Shown: positions 27,728 to 38,013, counted from the first letter of the stretch. The stretch: DNA of 64,000 bases from Limnohabitans sp. MMS-10A-178 (GCF_003063375.1 NZ_NERY01000002.1:124001-188000), one strand, 5' to 3'. Numbers and translations are program-made. The notes: generated from the letters alone by a model not told the origin.

Positions 27728-27761
27728 ACAAAAACGCCCGCGAGTTGTTGGTTCACGGGCG
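27728..27761 (-). terminator. Intrinsic terminator after the FixJ-type regulator gene
   Basis: On the minus strand CGCCCGTGA pairs with TCGCGGGCG (nine pairs, one G-T) around a nine-base loop, followed by TTTTTGT. It lies 30 bp past the response-regulator stop. Confidence 0.85.
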
Positions 27762-27790
27762 GGAAAATCTGCCTAAAAAGGCATTGGATC

Positions 27791-28417
27791 CTAGGCCTTG
27801 GGCGCAGCCTGTCCCAACGCAATTTTGAGCAAATCTGCCACAGTATTGGCATTGAGCTTTTCCATGATGTTGGCGCGATGCGCTTCCACTGTCTTGATGC
27901 TGATGCCTAAGTCGTCAGCTATTTGCTTGTTCAAGCGGCCTGCCACAATTCGTTCAAGCACTTGGGCTTCACGGCCTGTCAGCTTAGCCAACAGTGCGTC
28001 GCGATTGGCGGCATTTTGATGTTCTGAGAAAGACTCGCGCGCGCTGTCGAGCATGCGCTCAACCAAACTCACCAGGTCATCTTCTTTGAAGGGCTTTTGA
28101 ATGAAGTCCATCGCACCTTTTTTCATGGTGTTGACGGCCATAGGCACATCGCCATGTCCAGTGATAAACACGATGGGCAGGGGCGAGCGGCGTTCAATCA
28201 GCTTGTCTTGAAGTTCTAGGCCAGTCATGCCGCCCATGCGAATGTCGACAATCAAGCAAGCAACTTCCCGCGGGTCGTAGCGACTGAGAAACGACTCTGC
28301 AGAGTCAAAACATCTGACACGGTAGTCTTTGCCCTCGAGGAGCCACTGAAGAGAATCGCGAACGGCCTCGTCGTCATCCACAACGTAAACAGTTCCTTTT
28401 TTGGGTATCAAACTCAT
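27791..28417 (-). CDS. Response regulator, FixJ/TtrR type
   Basis: This 208-residue two-component regulator has a receiver domain at about 8-122, with the acidic pocket at residues 14-16, phospho-acceptor Asp58 in CLIVDIRM and Lys108 in FIQKPF. The LuxR-type HTH follows at about 143-205, including LTGREAQVLERIVAG and KQIADDLGISIKTVEAHRAN. It is encoded 26 bp after the histidine kinase stop and is surely its partner. Target genes are unknown; the divergent pyruvate dehydrogenase operon is the nearest candidate. Confidence 0.95.
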   Translation of the reverse strand: MSLIPKKGTVYVVDDDEAVRDSLQWLLEGKDYRVRCFDSAESFLSRYDPREVACLIVDIRMGGMTGLELQDKLIERRSPLPIVFITGHGDVPMAVNTMKKGAMDFIQKPFKEDDLVSLVERMLDSARESFSEHQNAANRDALLAKLTGREAQVLERIVAGRLNKQIADDLGISIKTVEAHRANIMEKLNANTVADLLKIALGQAAPKA

Positions 28418-28443
28418 GGGGGTTCCCAGTTCTATTTGCTAAT

Positions 28444-30990
28444 TCAATGTGGCGAAATGGCCGTGGCGGGTATCCAAAAGGAAAAACAACATCCAACAAC
28501 TTCGTCGGCATTGTAGAGGTTCTCGGCAGTGATTCTGCCTTGGTGTGACTCAACAATGGTTCGGCAGAGGTTCAGACCAATGCCCATGCCCTCCACTTTG
28601 GTGGAAAAGAAGGCCTCGTAGAGTCTTCCCATCACCTGGGGTGGTAGGCCTTTTCCAGTGTCTGTCACTGAAAAATGCACCGTATTTTGGGCGGCGATGA
28701 CCTTGGGAACGACCCTCAACTCGACATGGCGTTTTCCGACAGGTCTTTCTGCATTGTCAATTGACTCTGCTGCATTCTTCATCAAGTTAATCAGCACCTG
28801 CTCTATCAGGATGGGGTCGACACTGAGCTGAGGAAGCCGCGCCGCAACGTAGTGGGACAGCCTGACATTGCGCCTGCGGAGCTCAATTTCTGCCAATTCC
28901 ACCGCTTCATTAACCATGGACAGCACCTCTGATGGCGTGCGGTTTGGTTCGCTTCGCTTTACAAAGGTTCGAATTCTGTGAATGATTTGGCCAGCTCTTT
29001 GCGCTTGATGCGAGGTTTTTTCCAAGGCCCAAATCAAGTCTTTCTCATCAATCTGTTGCCCTTTGATGCGAGAGAGCATGCCGTTGCAATAGTTTGAAAT
29101 GGCTGTCAAGGGTTGGTTGAGTTCGTGGGCCACGCTAGAGGCCATCTCTCCCATGGTAATCAGGCGGCTGGCGTTTTGGGCACGTTCGGCTTGCTGCGTG
29201 GCCAATTCTTCGGCCTGTCTGCGAGCGGTGATGTCTGTGGCAATAACCAGCTGAGCCAGTCTGCCGTCAGCCCAGTTGATGTAGCGAGTTCGAATTTCGA
29301 GCCATTTGTCCAAATGTTCTAGATAAATTTCAGCCCGTTCCGCTGGAGCAACAGTGAGACTCTCGGTGGGTAAGCCTGCCAGTGCGTCTACGTCGTCCAT
29401 TTCCGTTTCGGAAGTTCGAATGTCCAACATGCCTGCTTTTTCAACCAAATTCAAATGCCCATGCGTGTCGTTGCTGAACCACTGCCGGTAAAGTTTGTTG
29501 GCAAACAACAGCTCTTCACTTCCTAGGGGTGCCACAGACACAGACGCGTCTAGGGCCTCCAGTACGATGGTGAAGCGTTCGTAAGAGGCCGCCAACTGCT
29601 CACGCACACGGTTTGGCTCGGTGATGTCGGTCATGGATGTCATCCAACCAGTTTGTTGACCGTTGGCATCAATCAGAGGTGATACATAAAGCCGAGCGTC
29701 AAAAACGCTGCCGTTTTTTCTTTTGACTCGAACCTGAAAGCCCCCAGAGGTTTGCTTGCCGCTGAGTTCCTCTTCTAGGCGTGCCATCAAGAATTCGCGG
29801 TCTTCATCTGGCCAGTAGGGGTAGGGTGCCACCGCACCAATCAGTTCATTTTCTTGCCATCCCGTCATCTGGCAAAAAGCCAAATTCACATAGGTAATGC
29901 GTCCTTCCAAATCCAAGGCTCGCATCCCGGTCAAGATCGAGTTTTCCATGGCCCGTCTGAAATTGGTCTCAGCAAACAATTCTTTTTGCGTTTGTTGCCG
30001 TTTTCGGGTGTGCCGCCAATTGCCGATGAGCATCCAAGCGGTTAGCAAGCTCAGTGCGCCAATCATCCAGAAAAAACCATTTCCCACTATGTCTTGTGAC
30101 GTTCGCCATGCTTGTGCTCGCAGAATGAGCCCATTTCCGACGGGGGAAACTGGCACTTCAAATTCATTGTTTTGCCCAGAGATCCCTGGCATGAAACTCC
30201 AAACACGGATTCGCTTTGGGATCGATTGTCCGGCAATGATGTTGCCATCACTGTCCAACAATGAAACCGCGTACTTCGCAGAAATTTCGCTCGGGACGCC
30301 GTATCTCAAAAGGCTTTCTACCGCGTACTCTGCCATGATCACGCCATTGAAGCGGCCTTGCGAGTTAGTCAGGGGTGTGTGAAGTTGGAGGACCACATTT
30401 TTGGCGTAATTTTCTTGCCCCATTGAATTGTTACCGATGGAGAGGCTCCCATCATCCTCTTGGGAGTAAATGGGCTGCATCAAGTCACGAGCCAGTGTGT
30501 AGCTGTTTTCAGACTCGCCCCACTTTAAGACTTCACCCACACGCCATTTTTGGTTGATCAAAGCACTCGGCGTTGTTTGAATGGCCAAAATTTTTCGCCT
30601 TTCATCAACCCAAGCCAATGTTTGTAACTCAGGGTTTTTAACGACCAGCGTTTCGGCGCGTTTTGAAAACTCTTTCAGGTCGACATCTTTGTTCGAGATG
30701 TCTCTGGCCAAGCGCATGATTTGTTCTTGGCGTTCCAGTAAAAGGAGCCTTAAGCGCTGTTGACTGTATTCAACGTCTCTCTTAACAGCTTCTTGCTCTC
30801 GATCGATTTCTTCGACTCGCAAATACCAAAAAGAAAAAGCAATAGCGGTAAAAAATAACAAGACAGCTGCTATTGGGGCTAAAGTGGCAAATCGATCTTG
30901 TTTAACTGGATTTTGTTTTTTCCACCAACGTCTCCACCAAGACACAGGCTTGATGGCCAAAATGGCCTTGGATACGTTTTGCGGCTTCAT
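28444..30990 (-). CDS. Membrane sensor histidine kinase with two PAS domains
   Basis: This 848-residue kinase has a cytoplasmic N-terminus, a membrane span at about 37-57, a periplasmic sensor region of roughly 245 residues (58-303) of the double-Cache/DctB-like kind, and a second span at about 305-323. PAS domains follow at about 345-458 and 468-588. The HisKA H-box SSVAHELNQPLTA places phospho-His at 622, and the ATPase has N-box LINLMKNAAES, G1 VTDTGKGLP and G2 GMGIGLNLC. No haem ligand pattern of FixL is evident. It faces aceE across a 134-bp AT-rich gap, which suggests it may sense a carboxylic acid and control central metabolism; that is inference. Confidence 0.95.
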   Translation of the reverse strand: MKPQNVSKAILAIKPVSWWRRWWKKQNPVKQDRFATLAPIAAVLLFFTAIAFSFWYLRVEEIDREQEAVKRDVEYSQQRLRLLLLERQEQIMRLARDISNKDVDLKEFSKRAETLVVKNPELQTLAWVDERRKILAIQTTPSALINQKWRVGEVLKWGESENSYTLARDLMQPIYSQEDDGSLSIGNNSMGQENYAKNVVLQLHTPLTNSQGRFNGVIMAEYAVESLLRYGVPSEISAKYAVSLLDSDGNIIAGQSIPKRIRVWSFMPGISGQNNEFEVPVSPVGNGLILRAQAWRTSQDIVGNGFFWMIGALSLLTAWMLIGNWRHTRKRQQTQKELFAETNFRRAMENSILTGMRALDLEGRITYVNLAFCQMTGWQENELIGAVAPYPYWPDEDREFLMARLEEELSGKQTSGGFQVRVKRKNGSVFDARLYVSPLIDANGQQTGWMTSMTDITEPNRVREQLAASYERFTIVLEALDASVSVAPLGSEELLFANKLYRQWFSNDTHGHLNLVEKAGMLDIRTSETEMDDVDALAGLPTESLTVAPAERAEIYLEHLDKWLEIRTRYINWADGRLAQLVIATDITARRQAEELATQQAERAQNASRLITMGEMASSVAHELNQPLTAISNYCNGMLSRIKGQQIDEKDLIWALEKTSHQAQRAGQIIHRIRTFVKRSEPNRTPSEVLSMVNEAVELAEIELRRRNVRLSHYVAARLPQLSVDPILIEQVLINLMKNAAESIDNAERPVGKRHVELRVVPKVIAAQNTVHFSVTDTGKGLPPQVMGRLYEAFFSTKVEGMGIGLNLCRTIVESHQGRITAENLYNADEVVGCCFSFWIPATAISPH

Positions 30991-31052
30991 AAGTTGAGAG
31001 TTTAGGGGAAAACTTTCGGTTAATTTTTACAATATGAAACAATAAAGCACCA

Positions 31053-31068
31053 TTTGAAATTTTTCAAA
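31053..31068. promoter_or_regulatory. Perfect 16-bp palindrome in the kinase/aceE divergent region
   Basis: TTTGAAATTTTTCAAA is a perfect inverted repeat (7-bp arms, two-base centre) about 60 bp from each start codon. It is a candidate operator for either divergent promoter. The surrounding sequence is very AT-rich, so chance symmetry is possible. Confidence 0.4.
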
Positions 31069-31124
31069 CTTTGTGAGAGAATTCTGAAAAAATAGATCAA
31101 CCACGGCCTACAAAGGAGACAAAC

Positions 31125-33821
31125 ATGTCAGCCGTTCAGCCAAATAACGTCCTCTCTGACTTGGATGCCATTGAAACTCGCGAGTGGATGGACGCCTTGT
31201 CCGCCGTGATTGAAAAAGAAGGTGGCGAGCGCGCCCACTTTTTGCTGGAGCAGCTTTTAGAACATGCCCGCCAGAACAGCATCGATATGCCGTTTTCGGC
31301 CAACACAGGGTATGTCAACACCATTGAACCTGATCAAGAAGCCCACTGCCCTGGCAATATCGAAATTGAAGAACGTTTGCGGGCTTACATGCGCTGGAAC
31401 GCTATGGCCATGGTGGTTAAAGCCAACCGGCACAACCCTGCTGATGGCGGTGACCTTGGCGGCCACATTGGCTCCTTTGCATCTCTGGCCCACATGTTTG
31501 GCGCAGGCTTTAACCATTTTTGGCACGCTGAGAGTGAAAATCATGGTGGCGATTGCTTGTATATCCAGGGTCACGTATCGCCTGGAGTTTATGCACGCGC
31601 TTACCTTGAAGGTCGGTTGACGGAAGAGCAGTTGCTGAATTTCCGTCAAGAAGTGGATGGCAAGGGTTTGTCTAGCTATCCGCACCCTAAATTGATGCCT
31701 GAGTTTTGGCAGTTTCCAACCGTTTCCATGGGCCTTGGCCCCTTAATGGCCATTTACCAAGCGCGCTTTTTGAAGTATTTGCATGCGCGTGGCATTGCCA
31801 ATACAGAAAACCGCAAAGTCTGGGTTTTTTGTGGTGATGGTGAAATGGACGAGGTTGAATCGATGGGTGCCATTGGCTTGGCTGCCCGCGAAAACCTGGA
31901 CAACTTGATCTTTGTTGTCAATTGCAACTTGCAGCGATTGGACGGTCCCGTCCGCGGCAACGGCAAAATCGTTCAGGAACTGGAAGGTGAATTCCGCGGT
32001 TCTGGCTGGAACGTGATCAAGCTCATCTGGGGCAGTGATTGGGACAAATTGTTGGCGCGTGACAAAGACGGTGCTCTTCGCAAGATCATGATGGACACCT
32101 TGGATGGCGACTATCAGGCTTTCAAAGCCAACGATGGCGCTTACGTCCGCAAACATTTCTTCGGTCGCGACCCTCGCACTTTAGAGATGGTGTCGCACAT
32201 GAGCGATGACGAAATTTGGTCCTTGAAGCGGGGTGGTCACGATCCTCAAAAAGTGTATGCGGCTTACCACCAAGCGGTGAATACCAAAGGCCAACCTACA
32301 GTGTTGCTGATTAAAACCGTCAAGGGTTTTGGCATGGGCAAAGCAGGTGAAGGTAAAAACAACGTTCACCAAACCAAAAAACTGACGGACGAAGACGTGC
32401 GTTACATGCGCGACCGTTTCAACATCCCAGTGCCCGACAGTGAATTGGCCAATGTGCCTTTCTACAAACCTGCCGATGACACACCGGAAATGCGATATTT
32501 GCACGAGCGTCGAAAAGCCTTGGGTGGCTACTTGCCACACCGTCGTACCAAGGCAGACGAAAGCTTCACGGTGCCATCTTTGGATGTGTTCAAGTCTGTG
32601 ATGGAGCCTACTGCAGATGGTCGTGAAATTTCGACCACACAAGCTTACGTCCGTTTCCTCACGCAACTCTTGCGTGACCAAGCCTTGGGACCGCGCATTG
32701 TTCCAATCTTGGTAGATGAAGCTCGTACTTTCGGTATGGAAGGTTTGTTCCGTCAAGTTGGCATTTACAACCCTGCAGGTCAGCAGTACACGCCGGTCGA
32801 CAAAGACCAAGTGATGTACTACAAAGAAGACAAAGCGGGCCAGATTTTGCAAGAGGGCATTAACGAAGCGGGCGGTATGTCGAGCTGGATTGCCGCGGCT
32901 ACCAGTTACTCCACCAGCAACCGAATCATGGTGCCTTTCTATGTGTACTACTCCATGTTTGGTTTCCAGCGCATTGGCGATTTGGCCTGGGCGGCGGGCG
33001 ATATGCAGGCGCGCGGGTTCTTGTTGGGCGGCACATCAGGTCGCACCACATTGAACGGCGAAGGCTTGCAGCACGAAGACGGCCACAGCCACATTTTGGC
33101 AGGCACCATTCCCAATTGCATCAGCTACGACCCCACCTTCGCACATGAAGTGGGCGTGATCTTGCACCATGGCCTGAAACGCATGGTGGAAAAACAAGAC
33201 AACGTTTTCTACTACCTCACGCTGCTCAATGAGAACTACGCCATGCCTGGCCTAACGGCTGGCACGGAAGAGCAAATTATCAAGGGCATGTACTTGTGCA
33301 AAGCAGGCGGCAAAAACAAAACACGCGTGCAGTTGATGGGCTCGGGCACTATTCTGCGTGAATCCTTGGCAGCGCAAGAGTTGCTGGCCAATGACTGGGG
33401 TGTTGCGGCAGATGTTTGGAGCTGCCCAAGCTTCAACGAATTGACGCGTGATGGTCAAGATGCAGAGCGCTTCAACATGTTGCATCCCTTGGAAACTCCC
33501 CGTGTGCCGTTTGTGGCACAGCAGTTGGCGAAGCATGGCGGCCCTGTCATTGCATCTACTGACTACATGAAAAATTATGCTGAGCAGATTCGTTCTTTCA
33601 TTCCAAAAGGTCGCACCTTCAAAGTGTTGGGTACCGATGGTTTTGGTCGCAGCGACTTCCGCAGCAAATTGCGAGAGCACTTTGAAATCAATCGCCATTA
33701 CATTGTTGTGGCCGCACTCAAAGCCTTGAGCGAAGAGGGCGCAGTGCCGGTTGCCAAAGTAGCTGAAGCATTGAAGCAATATGGCATCAAGACCGACAAG
33801 GTCAATCCTTTGTACGCTTGA
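31125..33821 (+). CDS. aceE: Pyruvate dehydrogenase E1 component, homodimeric
   Basis: This 898-residue thiamine-diphosphate enzyme decarboxylates pyruvate and acetylates the lipoyl groups of E2. The thiamine motif opens with FCGDGEMDEVESMGAIG near residue 237 and ends in NLIFVVNCNLQRLDG. Conserved HEDGHSH and GRSDFRSKLREHF segments lie in the C-terminal half. Length matches single-chain AceE of proteobacteria. An AAAGGAG site sits six bases before the ATG. It is the first gene of aceE-aceF-lpdA. Confidence 0.98.
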   Translation: MSAVQPNNVLSDLDAIETREWMDALSAVIEKEGGERAHFLLEQLLEHARQNSIDMPFSANTGYVNTIEPDQEAHCPGNIEIEERLRAYMRWNAMAMVVKANRHNPADGGDLGGHIGSFASLAHMFGAGFNHFWHAESENHGGDCLYIQGHVSPGVYARAYLEGRLTEEQLLNFRQEVDGKGLSSYPHPKLMPEFWQFPTVSMGLGPLMAIYQARFLKYLHARGIANTENRKVWVFCGDGEMDEVESMGAIGLAARENLDNLIFVVNCNLQRLDGPVRGNGKIVQELEGEFRGSGWNVIKLIWGSDWDKLLARDKDGALRKIMMDTLDGDYQAFKANDGAYVRKHFFGRDPRTLEMVSHMSDDEIWSLKRGGHDPQKVYAAYHQAVNTKGQPTVLLIKTVKGFGMGKAGEGKNNVHQTKKLTDEDVRYMRDRFNIPVPDSELANVPFYKPADDTPEMRYLHERRKALGGYLPHRRTKADESFTVPSLDVFKSVMEPTADGREISTTQAYVRFLTQLLRDQALGPRIVPILVDEARTFGMEGLFRQVGIYNPAGQQYTPVDKDQVMYYKEDKAGQILQEGINEAGGMSSWIAAATSYSTSNRIMVPFYVYYSMFGFQRIGDLAWAAGDMQARGFLLGGTSGRTTLNGEGLQHEDGHSHILAGTIPNCISYDPTFAHEVGVILHHGLKRMVEKQDNVFYYLTLLNENYAMPGLTAGTEEQIIKGMYLCKAGGKNKTRVQLMGSGTILRESLAAQELLANDWGVAADVWSCPSFNELTRDGQDAERFNMLHPLETPRVPFVAQQLAKHGGPVIASTDYMKNYAEQIRSFIPKGRTFKVLGTDGFGRSDFRSKLREHFEINRHYIVVAALKALSEEGAVPVAKVAEALKQYGIKTDKVNPLYA

Positions 33822-33843
33822 TAAAAAAGATTTGGAGACACAC

Positions 33844-35505
33844 ATGGCATTGGTAGAAGTCAAAGTTCCAGACATCGGTGATTTCGATGAAGTGGCCGTC
33901 ATAGAGCTTTTGGTCAAGGTGGGTGACACCTTGAAGGCCGAGCAGTCTTTGATTACCGTTGAATCAGACAAAGCATCGATGGAAATTCCCTCCTCAACTG
34001 CTGGCGTGGTGAAAGAACTCCGCGTGAAGTTGGGCGATAAAGTCAAACAAGGCTCCGTGGTGTTGATGGTGGAGGCCAGCAGCGACGTAGCTTCATTAGC
34101 AAGTGCAACTGATGCGCTTCCAACTGCTGCACTTGCCGTTCAAGTTGCAGCTGCAACTGCCCCTGTGGCCACTGCAGCAGCAACTGTTGTTGCCTTGCCT
34201 GCGGCCATTGGCCCTGTCGAAGTTCTCATTCCTGATATTGGAGATTTCAAAGACGTTGCTGTCATTGAAATTTTTGTGAAGCCGGGTGACGCCATCAAGG
34301 TAGAGCAGTCGCTTATCACGGTGGAATCAGACAAAGCTGCGATGGAAATTCCATCATCTGCTGCGGGTGTCTTGAAGGAACTGAAAGTTAAGATTGGCGA
34401 CAAGGTCAACATTGGAGACTTGCTGGCAATTTTGGAAGGCAGTGTTGCTGCCGCTGCACCTGTTGCAGCTATGAATGCTGCCGCATCAGTTGCAGCATCG
34501 GCGCCTTCAGTTGCCCCTGCCGTCGCAACAGCTTCTATTTCTGCGCCAGCGCACAACCCTGGCTCTATCACTTTGGGATTACCCCACGCATCTCCTTCAG
34601 TTCGTAAATTTGCCCGTGAATTGGGCGTACCGCTGGAAGAGGTTAAGGGTAACGGCCCCAAAGGTCGTATTTCTTTTGACGACGTACAAGCCTTCACCAA
34701 AGCCGTCATGGCTGGTGCCACTCAAACCAAAGCACAAGCTGCCAAAGCACCAGCCGGAGGCGACGGTGCCGCACTTGGTTTGATTCCTTGGCCGAAGGTT
34801 GATTTCGCCAAGTTTGGTCCCATTGAGCGCAAAGAAATGGGCCGCATCAAAAAAATCAGTGGCGCCAATTTGTTGCGCAATGCCATCATGATTCCCGCAG
34901 TGACCAATCATGACGATGCCGACATCACGGAATTGGAAGCCTTCCGTGTTTCAACCAACAAAGAGAATGAAAAATCTGGCATCAAAGTGACCATGTTGGC
35001 ATTCCTGATCAAAGCTTGCGTGGCCGCACTGAAAAAATATCCAGAGTTCAACAGCTCACTGGATGGCGATGCCTTGGTTTACAAAAACTACTGGCACATT
35101 GGATTTGCAGCTGACACACCCAATGGTTTGATGGTGCCCGTGATTAGAGACGCCGACAAAAAAGGTATCTTGCAAATCAGCCAAGAAATGGGTGAGTTGG
35201 CCAAGAAGGCCCGTGATGGCAAATTGAGCCCTGCAGAGATGACTGGTGCTACGTTCACTATTTCTAGCTTGGGTGGTATTGGTGGCAAATATTTCACGCC
35301 CATCATCAACGCACCTGAAGTGGCCATCTTGGGTGTTTGCAAAAGCACGCACGAACCGGTTTGGGATGGCAAACAATTTGTACCGCGCCTCATGTTGCCT
35401 TTGTCATTGACATGGGATCACCGCGTGATCGATGGTGCCGCTGCGGCACGCTTCAATGCGTATTTGGGTCAAATCCTTGGCGACTTCCGCCGTGTTCTAC
35501 TTTGA
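33844..35505 (+). CDS. aceF: Pyruvate dehydrogenase E2, dihydrolipoyl acetyltransferase
   Basis: This 553-residue core protein has two lipoyl domains, at about 1-77 with Lys43 and 124-199 with Lys164, each joined by Ala/Pro/Val-rich linkers. An E1/E3-binding domain follows at about 249-283 (SPSVRKFARELGVPLEEVKG). The catalytic domain ends with the His526/Asp530 pair in DHRVIDG. The start at 33844 has GGAG upstream; 21 earlier codons overlap aceE and are rejected. It lies 22 bp after aceE. Confidence 0.97.
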   Translation: MALVEVKVPDIGDFDEVAVIELLVKVGDTLKAEQSLITVESDKASMEIPSSTAGVVKELRVKLGDKVKQGSVVLMVEASSDVASLASATDALPTAALAVQVAAATAPVATAAATVVALPAAIGPVEVLIPDIGDFKDVAVIEIFVKPGDAIKVEQSLITVESDKAAMEIPSSAAGVLKELKVKIGDKVNIGDLLAILEGSVAAAAPVAAMNAAASVAASAPSVAPAVATASISAPAHNPGSITLGLPHASPSVRKFARELGVPLEEVKGNGPKGRISFDDVQAFTKAVMAGATQTKAQAAKAPAGGDGAALGLIPWPKVDFAKFGPIERKEMGRIKKISGANLLRNAIMIPAVTNHDDADITELEAFRVSTNKENEKSGIKVTMLAFLIKACVAALKKYPEFNSSLDGDALVYKNYWHIGFAADTPNGLMVPVIRDADKKGILQISQEMGELAKKARDGKLSPAEMTGATFTISSLGGIGGKYFTPIINAPEVAILGVCKSTHEPVWDGKQFVPRLMLPLSLTWDHRVIDGAAAARFNAYLGQILGDFRRVLL

Positions 35506-35516
35506 GAGGCTGAAGC

Positions 35517-37364
35517 ATGGCATTAGTTGATATCAAAGTTCCAGACATTGGCGACTTCGACGAAGTAGCCGTCATTGAACTGCTGGTCAAGGTGGGCGAC
35601 ACCGTGAAGGCTGAGCAGAGTTTGATCACGGTGGAGTCGGACAAAGCCTCCATGGAAATTCCTTGCTCACAAGCTGGCGTAGTCAAAGAACTCAAAGTGA
35701 AGTTGGGCGATAAGGTTAAACAAGGGTCTGTCGTGCTCGTGTTGGATGGTGAAGCAGCAGCTAGTTCTGCACCTGTATCAGTACCTGCTCCGATCAATGC
35801 ACCGGCTGTCGAGGCGGCCGCAAAGACTGCAAAGGACCCAGTTGCCACCCCCATTTTCAATGCATCTTCCTACAGCGGTACAGTCGACATTGAGTGCGAT
35901 TTGCTGGTACTGGGTGCGGGACCTGGCGGCTATTCAGCTGCATTCCGTGCTGCAGATTTGGGCCTCAAAGTGGTTATCGCAGAGCGCTATGCCACCTTGG
36001 GCGGCGTTTGCTTGAACGTCGGTTGCATACCCTCCAAAGCCCTGTTGCACGTGGCTGCTGTGATGGATGAAGTAAGCCACATGGCAGACCTTGGTATTGA
36101 TTTTGGTGCCCCCAAAGTGGACATCGCCAAGCTGCGTACGCACAAAGAAAAAGTGATTGGCAAATTAACGGGCGGTTTGGCATCCATGGCCAAGATGCGC
36201 AAAGTGACAACTGTGCGCGGCGTGGGTGAATTTGTCAGTGCCAACCATGTGGTGATTGAGGAAACCACGGGTACTGGCCAAGAAAAAACTGGCACGAAAA
36301 AAGTTGTGGCTTTCAAGAACTGCATCATTGCAGCTGGCAGTCAAGCAGTTCGTTTGCCTTTCATGCCAAACGATCCGCGCGTGGTAGACAGCACTGGCGC
36401 ATTGGCTTTGAAAGAAGTGCCCAAACGCATGCTCATTTTGGGCGGCGGCATCATTGGTTTGGAAATGGGTACCGTTTACAGCACGCTTGGCGCACGCCTA
36501 GACGTGGTGGAAATGATGGACGGGTTGATGCAAGGCGCTGACCGTGATTTGGTCAAGATCTGGCAAAAAATGAATGCCCATCGTTTTGACAAAATCATGC
36601 TCAAAACCAAAACCGTTGGCGCCAAGGCGACCAAGGCTGGTATTGAAGTCACATTTGAATCGGCAGAGGAGGGTGTGGCCGCGCCTGCACCGCAAGTTTA
36701 TGACTTGGTTTTGCAAGCTGTGGGTCGCACGCCCAATGGCAAGAAAATCGCAGCAGACAAAGCTGGTGTGGCCGTCACTGACCGCGGCTTTATTCCGGTG
36801 GACATTCAAATGCGCACCAACGTGCCGCACATCTTTGCCATTGGCGACATCGTGGGTCAGCCCATGTTGGCGCACAAGGCAGTGCACGAAGCACATGTGG
36901 CGGCAGAAGTGATTGCTGGTGAAATTCAAGGTAACAAGGAATTGGCTGCCAGCGCCTTCAATGCGAGGGTCATACCCAGTGTGGCTTACACCGACCCCGA
37001 AGTGGCATGGGTGGGCCTCACTGAAGACCAAGCCAAGGCCCAAGGCATCAAGGTTAAGAAGGGCTTGTTCCCATGGGCAGCTTCTGGCAGAGCCATTGCC
37101 AATGGCCGTGATGAAGGTGTAACCAAGTTGTTATTTGATGATTCACCCGAGGCCCACGGCCATGGCAAGATCTTGGGCGGCGGCATGGTGGGTACACATG
37201 CTGGCGACATGATTGGTGAAATTGCCTTGGCCATCGAAATGGGAGCTGATGCGGTAGACATTGGAAAAACAATTCATCCCCATCCAACCCTGGGTGAGAG
37301 CATTGGCATGGCCGCTGAAGTGGCCCATGGCAGCTGTACAGATTTGCCACCGGCTAAGAAATAA
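35517..37364 (+). CDS. lpdA: Dihydrolipoamide dehydrogenase with N-terminal lipoyl domain (PDH E3)
   Basis: This 615-residue E3 flavoenzyme reoxidises dihydrolipoyl groups. Unlike E. coli Lpd it begins with a lipoyl domain (residues 1-78, Lys43) and a flexible linker before the FAD motif [14 protein letters not shown] near 131. The redox cysteines are Cys165 and Cys170 in [12 protein letters not shown], and the active-site His589/Glu594 pair is in HPHPTLGE. The lipoyl domain is nearly the same as the first one of AceF: I count 68 of the first 77 residues identical. It starts 11 bp after aceF. A second E3 without lipoyl domain serves the 2-oxoglutarate complex in this window. Confidence 0.97.
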   Translation: MALVDIKVPDIGDFDEVAVIELLVKVGDTVKAEQSLITVESDKASMEIPCSQAGVVKELKVKLGDKVKQGSVVLVLDGEAAASSAPVSVPAPINAPAVEAAAKTAKDPVATPIFNASSYSGTVDIECDLLVLGAGPGGYSAAFRAADLGLKVVIAERYATLGGVCLNVGCIPSKALLHVAAVMDEVSHMADLGIDFGAPKVDIAKLRTHKEKVIGKLTGGLASMAKMRKVTTVRGVGEFVSANHVVIEETTGTGQEKTGTKKVVAFKNCIIAAGSQAVRLPFMPNDPRVVDSTGALALKEVPKRMLILGGGIIGLEMGTVYSTLGARLDVVEMMDGLMQGADRDLVKIWQKMNAHRFDKIMLKTKTVGAKATKAGIEVTFESAEEGVAAPAPQVYDLVLQAVGRTPNGKKIAADKAGVAVTDRGFIPVDIQMRTNVPHIFAIGDIVGQPMLAHKAVHEAHVAAEVIAGEIQGNKELAASAFNARVIPSVAYTDPEVAWVGLTEDQAKAQGIKVKKGLFPWAASGRAIANGRDEGVTKLLFDDSPEAHGHGKILGGGMVGTHAGDMIGEIALAIEMGADAVDIGKTIHPHPTLGESIGMAAEVAHGSCTDLPPAKK

Positions 37365-37377
37365 GTCTTCTCCTCAG

Positions 37378-37407
37378 AAAAAAAACCGCCTTCGGGCGGT
37401 TTTTTTC
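37378..37407. terminator. Bidirectional intrinsic terminator after lpdA
   Basis: AAAAACCGCC, loop TTCG and GGCGGTTTTT form a ten-pair stem with a stable tetraloop and flanking A/T runs. It ends the aceE operon and also serves the convergent NlpC/P60 gene. Confidence 0.95.
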
Positions 37408-37422
37408 TTGCGAATGAAAGTC

Positions 37423-38013
37423 CTAATTTTGCGAGGGCTCAGCATGAAGTTTGTCCGACTGGACTCTTCTTGCACCGTTGAATCTTTTTTGCCAATAGGC
37501 TTCTCGCATGTCATCAACACGCACAGATTTACCTGGCCTAGGTGCGTGAATGAATTTGCCATCTCCAACATAAATACCCACATGGCTAAACGTGCGTTTC
37601 ATGGTGTTGAAGAAGACCAAGTCGCCGGGCTTGAGTTCACTTTTATTGATCTCCTCAGTCACCCTAGCTTGCTCTTCAGCCCTGCGAGGTAACACCAAGC
37701 CAACTGATTTTTCAAACATGTGGCGCACAAAGCCGCTACAGTCAAATCCTTTCTCCTCAGAAGAGCCGCCCAGTTTGTAAGGCACGCCCAAAAGGCCCAT
37801 TGCCTGAATGACCATCTCGGAGGCTTTACCGCCAAAGGTGTTGCGGGCCGACTGGAGCGGGCCGCTCAGTTGGTTGCTAATTTGCTGAGTGAGTTGATCG
37901 GTCACTTGGGAGACCAAACCACGCTCCTTAAGCAATCGCTCAAGGTCGTCCTCAACGGGCGAGGCCAAGGCTGCCGTTGTTAAAAAGACGAGTCCACATA
38001 GAATCAAGCGCAT
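37423..38013 (-). CDS. NlpC/P60 family cell-wall endopeptidase, exported
   Basis: This 196-residue C40 peptidase cuts peptide stems of peptidoglycan. The ATG at 38013 gives a signal peptide (MRLILCGLVFLTTAALA); an ATG seven codons earlier is also possible. A helical segment at about 20-70 precedes the catalytic domain. The triad is Cys92 in GFDCSGFV, His144 in FSHVGIYVG and His156 in FIHAPR. Cys6 is too early for a normal lipobox, so it is likely periplasmic. Confidence 0.92.
   Translation of the reverse strand: MRLILCGLVFLTTAALASPVEDDLERLLKERGLVSQVTDQLTQQISNQLSGPLQSARNTFGGKASEMVIQAMGLLGVPYKLGGSSEEKGFDCSGFVRHMFEKSVGLVLPRRAEEQARVTEEINKSELKPGDLVFFNTMKRTFSHVGIYVGDGKFIHAPRPGKSVRVDDMREAYWQKRFNGARRVQSDKLHAEPSQN

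Noticed and set aside
33252..34046. 264-codon minus-strand frame across the aceE/aceF junction
   Set aside because: It is a complement frame of two conserved genes; Ser/Thr-rich low-complexity composition mirrors lipoyl-domain codons.
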